Positions 56,648-64,000 of a stretch of 64,000 nucleotides of DNA are shown here, one piece after another (position 1 is the first letter of the stretch; each line of letters begins with the position of its first letter). The notes under the pieces were generated by a model. The model worked only from the letters and a program-made list of their open reading frames with translations, made no database searches and had not been told where the DNA came from. A program made the translations under genes and the position numbers. Source of the stretch: Turbatrix aceti (taxonomy: Eukaryota; Nematoda; Chromadorea; Rhabditida; Panagrolaimidae); NCBI GenBank assembly GCA_963969345.1, contig OZ017766.1, forward strand, positions 12,028,001 to 12,092,000, in the 5' to 3' direction.

Positions 56648-57715
56648 ACCGTTAGATAAAAAATGGAAGACGCGCGCGTCCGGCCAGAACGCTGCTCGAG
56701 CGTTCCGTATGGCAGTTGTAAGATCGTACAAGAATTTGTATTTTTTCTGCAGCGCGCGCGACTCAAACCAAGTTTTTTTTTGTTTCAAATTGAAAATGAC
56801 AAAAATCTCACTGGCTACCATTTCTGCAGCATAACGCTGTGGATGCCATGATAAATTTTGCCCTTTCAATTTGAAACAAACAATTTCCCCGTCTGGAGTT
56901 GAGTGGGGCTATCACTGGCTACCATTTATACAGCAAAAAACTGTGGATGCTCCGATATTCACCCAACTCCAGTTTCAAACAGACCTGGTAAATTTGACGA
57001 GCTGATTGCCGGTCGGATTCATGTCATGGGGCAGTATCAAAAGTTGTCGATGTTACGGTGATTCCTCATCTGAAACCAAAATGTGCCGGTAAAAAGTGCT
57101 CAGAGATTTTGTAGACAAAATTTTACCTGTAATAACGGTTATTTCAGAATGACGAACTTGAGTAGCGGCTTTCGATAGTTGTCGAGGTTAATGAGAATCT
57201 GCAAAAAAAAGAAAATACGTTACTTTTTGTAATGCCACTCAAAAAGAAAAAAAAAGGAAAAAAAATATTTGTTCAACCCTATTTTTCAAAAAAAAACATA
57301 CGGAAATCTGAAAAAAATACTGAAAAAGTCATTACAATTTTATAAATATTCATGATTTTGTAAAGCAAAAAAACTTACCAAATTTTACTGAAAAAAAATT
57401 GAATGAAACCCAATAAAAATTTCTTATTTTTTTGCAAAACAAAACTTACCGGAAAATTTTTCTGCAAAGTCTAAAAAAAGTTAGTTTGTGTGAGCGAAAT
57501 CACAATAATCGTATTTTTTTAGCAAAAAAAGATATTATAGGGTTTGTGCAACCCATTTCTATATTATTTTAAATAAAAGTTTATTGACACTTCATCACAA
57601 CACATAAATACAAAAAATGATTACCAAAAAAGTAACGGATATTAAAGGGTTTGTAAAACCCATGATCTTCAACAAGAGCCATATGCCATTTTTTTATTTA
57701 CAAATTCACGTATTG
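56648..57715. other. Core of the inverted-repeat element
   Basis: No transposase frame. Part (about 56680-56780) is a diverged version of the arm sequence (GTATGGCAGT...TAAGATCGTAC...TTTGTATTTTTTCTGC). CTGGCTACCATTT...CTGTGGATGC occurs twice (about 56812 and 56914). The remainder is A/T-rich. It is a non-autonomous foldback-type core. Confidence 0.6.
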
Positions 57716-58217
57716 TACGACAAAAATAAACGAAAAAAAATTACTTAACAAAACGAGAAGCAGTGGGCCGTCGTAGATGAGAATCTGAAAACAATGGTTC
57801 ATAGGTGACAAAACTAAGTAATATTACCGACAAATCACGGACATTAATTAGGAAAACAAACGGGCAAATCGCTCTTGCCATAAGAAAACCAAAGTTTTTG
57901 AAAAAAATTTGCTCGATTCATTTTGTTGCACGTGCAGGTTGCCGGCATCAAAACCAAACTTGATCGTTTTTCGCATCGCAGAAAAGAAAAAAAATACAAG
58001 TCCGTAAGATCATATTTTTGGCTTATAAGATTCATACGCTGCCATATGGCTGCGCGATGCTGCGCCGCGACGCGTCGTCAAACCATTCCCCGCTTTTTGT
58101 CCTATAGGGTATTTTTATGGTCCATATTCGTTCGAAGATCTTCCAAATACCTTATAAGGCATTCTTAGGGAACAATACAAAGTATGGAGCTTTAGATCTG
58201 TGAAAGGAGTGTTGGGG
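57716..58217. repeat. Right arm of 2.3 kb inverted-repeat element
   Basis: Reverse complement of 55935-56436. It ends GGAGTGTTGGGG at 58217, only 29 bp before the start codon of the glycosyltransferase, so it must form that gene's immediate upstream region. Confidence 0.93.
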
Positions 58218-58246
58218 GGCGTTGTTCACCGATCTTATCCGCCGTC

Positions 58247-59453
58247 ATGGTAAAACCACAGATATGGTGTTATACCTTCATCGCAATTGTTATCGTGATC
58301 TACTTCTGTTATACTACACGGTTAGCCAACATACAACTAACACATAAAGTAAAGTATATTTTTAGACAAGAATTTCAGCTTAAAAGTTTTGAATTTGTCA
58401 CTGCGATGAACAAAAATCCAATTATTCAATCTGATAACTACGTCATCCTGTCGGCAAACACCAACAATCGATATCTCTTTACTTTGCCAATAGCTTTAGC
58501 CGCATGGAACAAGCTTGGTATTCCTGGTATAATACTTTGTGCAGGAACAGAAGAATCTTTTCGCGCCAATCCAAATGCCAATCTCATGTTAAATTTTCTC
58601 ATCAAGATGAACGCTTCATTCTTCTTTTTGCAGAATCAAAAAGTATCCCCCACTTCACTGAGTCAGGTTGCCAGACTGTATGCCGCTGCTATGCCTTTTT
58701 CTAATGACTTGGATCCTGATACGGTATTTATTACCAGTGACGCTGACCTTGTACCGTTTCATCGAGAACACCACGTACTGCCTAACGGATCGAAGATTCA
58801 CAGTTATACTCCTGATTGTTGTGGAAGAACGAGAATGCCTGAAATGAGAGGAGAAAAAGAAATCAAGATGTTCAGCATGATTACGATGACAATGTCCATA
58901 AGGACTTGGAGGGAAGTCATGAGTAAGTTTACAAAATTTTGTTGTTGTTTATTCGAGTCAGTTTATCATTTTTAGATATAACGACAGCTAATTATACAGC
59001 AAGTGATATTGAAGCAGACATGATTTCAAACTTTGGAAGCAATTTTTTTCACCCCGAAGATGAAACATTACCCGATTTAATTGGATCAAGAGTTTGGTAT
59101 GCAGATCAAGCGTTGATGAGTTATAATTTAAAACTGTGGTTTGAAAAGTGGGTTTCCGTTCTTTCAAACAAAATAATAATAAAATTTTGAGGACGCACAT
59201 AAGTTACACACGCGCAAGAACAAGAGAATTTTCAGCAAGGCGAATTGATCGTGCATGGTGGCCGTACGACTCAAAGGTGTTTAAGTCGTATTCGCTCAAC
59301 GATTGGGATGACGCGCATCTTCCAACCGATTGCTTCAGTGACAAAACGTGGCCGTCTATTAAAGCATTTATCAAATTTGTATTTCCGGGAAGAAAAAATC
59401 TTCATCAGATGTTTGATGAGTATCGGAAAGCTTTCGTAGCTATAATGCTGTGA
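58247..59453 (+). CDS. Type II membrane glycosyltransferase-like protein
   Basis: Three exons (58247-58922, 58976-59147 and 59192-59453; phases 1 and 2) give 369 aa. A short N-terminus and a hydrophobic anchor (residues about 6-22) predict a Golgi type II protein. FITSDADLVPF has the DxD metal/nucleotide-sugar motif (Asp165, Asp167) after a strand of hydrophobic residues. Cysteines and Trp-rich ends (RAWWPYDSK) follow. The fold resembles GT-A transferases and nematode families of unknown substrate. The last intron uses a TTTTGAG acceptor, which is less usual. A broken copy of its last exon lies at 55390. Confidence 0.65.
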
Positions 59454-59588
59454 TCAAAATCTGTTTTGGTTACATGAGTGAATTATGTACAATAAATTGT
59501 ATCGTTAGCTACTAGCATAAATAAAAATAAAACTCGCATAAATAGCAGTGGCTCAAAATAATTACTGTAGTTCTAGCGTCAGAGAGAT

Positions 59589-60111
59589 ATGTCAATTTTT
59601 CGTTATCGCCGCCACAGCTGTTATTCATCGTCGCTTGCCATCCCACAGCAAGCAGGCAGCATCCTTCTGACTATGACTATGACTACTGTTCGAGCTCTTA
59701 CAATTTTGACTCTTGCAGTTCTGTGCAATGCGAGTAACCCTTACACCGGCATGGATTGGCAAGAAACCAACGTGCCGGCTTATATTGAGACTATCCTTCT
59801 CTGTGTCATCTGCTTCACCTTATTTTTCGCCACCGTTAATCTTTTCATGCACTGGTGGTCGACGTTTGCTCTGATGTTTCGGGTAAGTTTCAAAATCCCA
59901 AATTGCATGCAATTGGTTTGTTTTACAGGTTTACCGGCAGTGTCGCCTTGTCAACCTCAAAATCGATACCTGCCATCAAAAGTTGCTACATCGAGATCCC
60001 AAGCATTGCCTAATCGGTGTCATGGCCATGTGCGGAAACGGCCCGTACGACGCAGCTGCAAATATAAGGGAAAATGAAGAAATACTTCAGAAAAATCGCG
60101 GTTCCGACTGA
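59589..60111 (+). CDS. Small single-pass membrane protein, unknown
   Basis: Two exons (59589-59882 and 59929-60111, phase 0) give 158 aa. From the second Met cluster (MTMTTVRALTILTLAVL) the start is a signal peptide, so translation may begin at 59673 and not at 59589. One transmembrane helix follows (IETILLCVICFTLFFATVNL), then a cytosolic tail with three cysteines (RQCRLVNLKIDTCHQK). No family recognised. An AATAAA lies about 25 bp past the stop. Confidence 0.65.
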
Positions 60112-60222
60112 TTTGTATTTTCAAAATCTGACATGAAAATAAAGTTTAAATGGTAAATGATTGGAAGAAAAAAATGCGCTGCCGGGTACGCTTTTATTTT
60201 GTTGACAAACTGTAAATAAAAT

Positions 60223-61429
60223 CTAGCCATGTACATCAGCGTATGACTTCAATCCATCTCGCGATAACACAGGTCTGTTATTTTTGCGAAGGTTGTCTTC
60301 AATTTTGTTGCAAAAAGGCGCCATACATTCTGCATTTTTTACCCCAGTAAGTGGAGCTTCGGAAGTTGGTGCATCCACACCGGCCGACGTAGGGAAAATG
60401 CCGCTCGATGCTTTACCGATTATACTCCCCGTTTGAGAATCCATGGTTACGTTAAATTCTGCAACGTTGATATTTCCAATTGAATGACCGATTACAAAAG
60501 AGTTGAACCCTGATGAAGCCTAAAAAAAAACTTCTGACTGGCAACAAGTAATCTCAATTTTGTTTTACCATTGTCTGACACTCACAGTACGATCCCGCTT
60601 CTATGGTCATGCTTTTGTACACACCCGAGTCGTTGAAAAGCACACTAAGGCTTCGATGAGCAACGTTGCACGTTGCAAAACCCGACAGACATGATGTATC
60701 CTCTGTGTGGCAGGATATCTCATTGACGTAGCGAGGAAAGAAATTCAGGGGAAGTTGTCGCCACGTCCAGCACGTTGAGCACAGCGAAACCATGGAATTG
60801 TGGTCAGGAGTGGTGCCTTTGTTTATGCAGGACAGGTGATAGTTGATCCCCAGACTTGCAGATGGAGGCTGTCTTCTATTTCGATGATTTGGTTCTGAGG
60901 AAGAATATATAGTATGTTGTGGCATGAACACTTCAGATTCGTTATCATTGAGTGTGAAAGCGTACTTCTCACAGGGAACTTTTTCGATCAGTGGCCGGTT
61001 GAGTTGAACGAGTCCAACCTGACTTAGTCGTTGCTCTAGCATCTGACGACAATTACGACAATCACCCGTTTGGCAAATTTTCTGAATAAAAATCGTTGCT
61101 GTTTAAAAATCAAAGTAAGATCAACTCACGTCGTTTGTTGATGGCGGTTTCTTCAACGATAAATCTTGAAATGTCTGAACCGCCTCGTGGACGCTGGCCG
61201 CCTGAACGGTGGTGTCATACTGAAAGCAGCTCCCTGTCGTAGGATCCAGCAAGCATGGACACTGTGGATGACTGTGGGTCTCGGGAGACTCGTCTTGAGG
61301 TTGAATTGTGGACCACAAACTCTCGCGGTTAGCAGTTGTTGTCAGATTTATTTCTTCCAGAGTTTCTGAACCCCGGATGCGTTGAATAAACAGAAAAACA
61401 GAAATGCTACAAACTATTGGGATCACCAT
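60223..61429 (-). CDS. Secreted cysteine-rich protein, IL-17/cystine-knot-like
   Basis: Three exons (61429-61130, 61081-60569 and 60519-60223; phase 0) give 369 aa. A hydrophobic N-terminus (VIPIVCSISVFLFI) is a signal peptide. Two Cys pairs (CPCL, CRNC) follow. The core (residues about 190-270) reads CSTCWTWRQLP, FFPRYVNEISC, CNVAHRSLSVLF and SYCEC. That order, with W, P...E..C, a paired-strand C...SLSVL and a final C-x-C, resembles IL-17 family cystine knots. A unique C-terminal exon (IGNINVAEFNV..., two more Cys) follows. IL-17-like cytokines exist in nematodes (ilc-17.1). The similarity is by pattern only and other secreted knots are possible. Confidence 0.5.
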
Positions 61430-62217
61430 GGTACTAAATAAATCTAAATTACATTGCTCTTACTTAGTCTGGAAGTACAGCATAGTCCAGTAGATAGGAG
61501 AGAGGATTAGTGGGGGTAAAAAGGATGATCATCAAATGCTGTTGTTTTTAGCTGATTATTTATTATAACTAACAATTATACTAAAACCAAACTGTATAAT
61601 GATAAACAGATTGAAGACAACATAGCAAAAATTACAGACTAATAAAACTTTTTTTTGGAATTCGAGTTTTTATTTAAATTTATCTAGAATCGAATGTTGG
61701 CCCTAACAAGGTGTTGCATTCTGTGTGCGGACAATTTGAAATTTCGAATAAACATGTGCAATGAGCTGTTCTAAACATCGCTGCTTGCATAATTTGCTAC
61801 AAAAATTTGAATGCACACAACCTGCTTGCCAACGGTCAGGGAACGATGGATTGCTAAGTAGGTGCTTAGATAACGACACATCTGCTTGCTCTTTTCAAAA
61901 ATTAGAATGTGCTTCCGACACAACCTGTGTGCGAGATTTTGGGAAAATAATGAACAGTAAGACATAGAATGAAACAAAAAGAGTTTACAGGGAAAAAAGT
62001 TCGATTCTGCAAGCAGTTTTTCTAGTCAAATTTCCAACTTTGGAGAATAATGTGAGAAATGCAAGCGTCTGCTTGCTCGCGCATGCTAATTTTTGAGAAG
62101 AGCAAGCAGATGTGTCGTTAACAGCTGCTAGCTAAACACCTGTGTAATTGCTCAATTTATCTCTTACTCGTACACACGGGATTATACAAATCAGTGGGGT
62201 CGTACGAAGAGGGGTCA
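61430..62217. other. Intergenic with inverted and direct short repeats
   Basis: Contains an inverted pair (about 61861-61911 and 62088-62140) sharing TAACGACACATCTGCTTGC, and direct repeats of CAAAAATT.GAATG. A Cys-rich open frame sits inside it. No other gene. Confidence 0.5.
61761..61967 (+). CDS. Doubtful Cys-rich frame (68 aa)
   Basis: ATG frame with eight cysteines in two similar modules (LQKFECTQPAC and FQKLECASDTTC). The modules arise from a repeated DNA segment that also recurs in inverted form, so the pattern may be a by-product of the repeat. No signal peptide and no promoter evidence. Confidence 0.18.
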   Translation: MSCSKHRCLHNLLQKFECTQPACQRSGNDGLLSRCLDNDTSACSFQKLECASDTTCVRDFGKIMNSKT

Positions 62218-64000
62218 TCAAAGAAAAACAATCCGTCTGAAATCGAAGTCCTTGGTAGAAGCGTTGTAGGCAATGGCGAGGTCGTCGGTCCAGCGCATGC
62301 GTGGTCGTCCTAGCGGTCGCTTGGCTTCCACGTAGTCTTCTGTGGGGCGCCAGTCTGACAGTCGGACTGCCCAGTTGTCGTCGTCGGTCGTCGCGAGCGA
62401 TTTGGCGTATTTCTGCTTGCGGCGGCGGGCGGATTCGTTCCAGTCTTTGAGCTTGGTGCGCTTCCGGATGGATTCGGATGGGACTTTGTCGCTCAAACGC
62501 ACCTCTAAGATAGCACGTTCGAGGCGACGTTGTCCCCGCTGGAGGGTTTCGATTCCGGCGTCGGTGAGTGCCCAGGTTTCGCAGCCGTAGAGGACTGCTG
62601 GCTTTATGCACTGCTCGATGAGTCGCCGTTTCAGCCCCATTTTGACTTGGCGTGAGCGCAGGAAGTCTTTGTACTTGAAATACGCCTTTCGTCCTGCCGT
62701 CATTCTTTTGATAATTTCTTTCTTGTGGTCTCTCGGCCAGGAGAAGAGCTGTCCAAGATAGACGAACTCTTTTACTCTTTCGACCGGAAAACCGTTCAGT
62801 AGAATCGTCGCGTCGTCTTTCGAGTTGCTCATCCACTTGGTCTTGCCGATGTTGATTTCCAGACCGACAGAGAGAGCTTCGTCGGCCAGGTCCTGCAGCA
62901 TGGCTTGAGCTGTGGGAGCATCTGGTGCCAGGAGCGCAATGTCGTCGGCGTAGGCAAGGTAGCAGAGTCGGTGCCTGCCAATTTGGAATCCTCGATTTGA
63001 CCAGTCAATGTTATTGAGCACAGACTGGAGGACAAGGATGAAGAGGAGGGGGGAAAGTGAATCTCCCTGGCGAACACCCCTTTGAGTGGCAAAGCAGGCA
63101 GCGATGTCCCCTACACGTACAGCAGAGCTGCTGTTGGCGTAGAGGAGCTGGATGTACTGCACCAGTGGTTCCTCGACTCCGATGGCTCGTAAAGAACGCC
63201 AGATGGCGTCGTACGAAATGGTGTCGAAAGCCTTGCGAAAGTCGACGAAGATGGCGTAAAGCGGAAGTTGGAACTCTCCACACTTTTCCGCCAGCATGTT
63301 CAGCGCGTGAATTTGCGTCGTCGTTGACATCTTCTTTCGGAAACCTGCTTGTTCCGGTGGTATGGCTGAGGCTTCTTCGCATTGCCGTTGCACGCGGCTT
63401 TTGATCACTTTGGTTGTGGCCTTGTACAGCGACGACAGCAGGGAAATCGGGCGGTAGTTCTCGATTTTTGCTGCGTCTCCCTTCTTGAACAGCAGGATGG
63501 TGTCTGAAAAAGCAAATTTCTCAGGAACAACACCTGTAGTTGCAGTGGAGTTGAGAAGGTGTTGTACGGGGCCTGCAAGGGAATTGGCAATCGGGCGTAT
63601 GGAAGAGCCCCGAACGCCGTCAGCTCCCGGAGCAGCTCTTGCCTTGCAAGTTTTCAACGCGGCTGCTATTTCTTCCTTTTCGAAATGGATGGCAATCGGT
63701 GGAGTCGGTGGCTGCAGTGTTCCTTCGACAGAGTGGTAGAGCTCTGAGTAAAAGTCGCCGATGCGCTGAGCTGATTTCTCTACTACATCTTGGCCTGCGA
63801 ATTCTTCGCCTGCCAATAGTAGCGCTTTCTTTGCGTACAGAGCGTTCTGCCGCCCCTGACGGAGGCGACCAGATTGCACCGCCTTTTCAACGATCATCAT
63901 GTGACGTCGGTGGAGATCTTCTCTGAAGGAAAAACGCACCTGCTTGCACATCTGCACATACTCAAGATTGGCGCGTGTGGACGTGGATCTTGTCGACTCA
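62218..64000 (-). mobile_element. RTE-type non-LTR retrotransposon, reverse transcriptase (5' end beyond window)
   Basis: An open frame runs from the right window edge to 62218 (about 594 aa) with no stop. Reverse transcriptase motifs in order are LLFKKGDAAKIENYRPISLL, PEQAGFRKK, IFVDFRKAFDT, GVRQGDSLSPLLF, LAYADDIALLA (catalytic YADD) and YLGQLFS. The C-terminal part (VLYGCETWAL, GRPRMRWTDDL) is typical of RTE/BovB-like elements. The endonuclease domain should lie right of the window. The intact frame suggests recent activity or recent insertion. Overlapping frames at 62132-62836 and 63011-63382 are shadows. Confidence 0.93.

Noticed and set aside
62132..62836. 234-aa minus-strand frame
   Set aside because: Shifted-frame shadow of the reverse transcriptase reading frame; Arg/Pro-rich composition is the usual out-of-frame artefact.
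1..64000. CRISPR arrays, operons with ribosome binding sites, prophage
   Set aside because: Spliced eukaryotic genes throughout; no regularly spaced repeats with unique spacers.

Overview
The window is nuclear DNA of an animal and almost certainly a nematode. It carries a cuticle collagen with the nematode N-terminal domain, an MSP-like domain gene, a cluster of nematode-type serpentine chemoreceptors, and an EGO-1/RRF-type RNA-dependent RNA polymerase. Introns are mostly 45-60 nt with T-rich TTTTCAG/TTTTTAG acceptors. There are no operon-type ribosome sites, no CRISPR array and no tRNA or rRNA that I can support. Intergenic DNA is AT-rich; exons are GC-richer. All exon structures were assembled by hand from splice sites and reading phase, with no transcript evidence.

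Layout. 1-9.5 kb: an inverted duplication of an aquaglyceroporin gene (left copy cut by the window edge) encloses a CDT1-like licensing factor, a hAT-type MITE, a small Ser/Arg-rich gene and a cuticle collagen. 10-16 kb: an aromatic amino acid decarboxylase, the complex I subunit NDUFB5 and D-glucuronyl C5-epimerase. 17-28.5 kb: mostly secreted or nematode-specific proteins, plus succinate-semialdehyde dehydrogenase and an MSP-like gene. 30-36 kb: a Regnase-type NYN ribonuclease, then two intact chemoreceptor paralogues, a broken third copy carrying a small transposon, and a stray CARM1 exon fragment. 37.5-44 kb: CARM1/PRMT4, gamma-glutamylcyclotransferase, a multi-pass membrane protein and a TBCC-domain protein.

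44-55 kb holds the most coherent functional block: a full-length cellular RdRP (about 1552 aa, catalytic DLDGD) and, 2.6 kb downstream on the same strand, a MUT-7/EXD3-type DEDDy exonuclease (about 790 aa). In C. elegans both families act in secondary siRNA amplification. Two further hAT-type MITEs lie between them.

55-64 kb: a decayed glycosyltransferase copy, a 2.3 kb element with about 502-bp inverted arms and a nested 90-bp palindrome, the intact glycosyltransferase starting 30 bp after the element, a small membrane protein, a secreted cysteine-rich protein that resembles an IL-17/cystine-knot cytokine, and an RTE-type non-LTR retrotransposon running off the right edge.

The strongest unusual signals are: (1) three hAT-type MITEs with 8-bp target duplications, each packed with a different short palindromic word; (2) the RdRP/MUT-7 neighbourhood; (3) an aquaporin inverted duplication that is identical up to the last codons and then abruptly diverged; (4) the palindromic element beside the glycosyltransferase.
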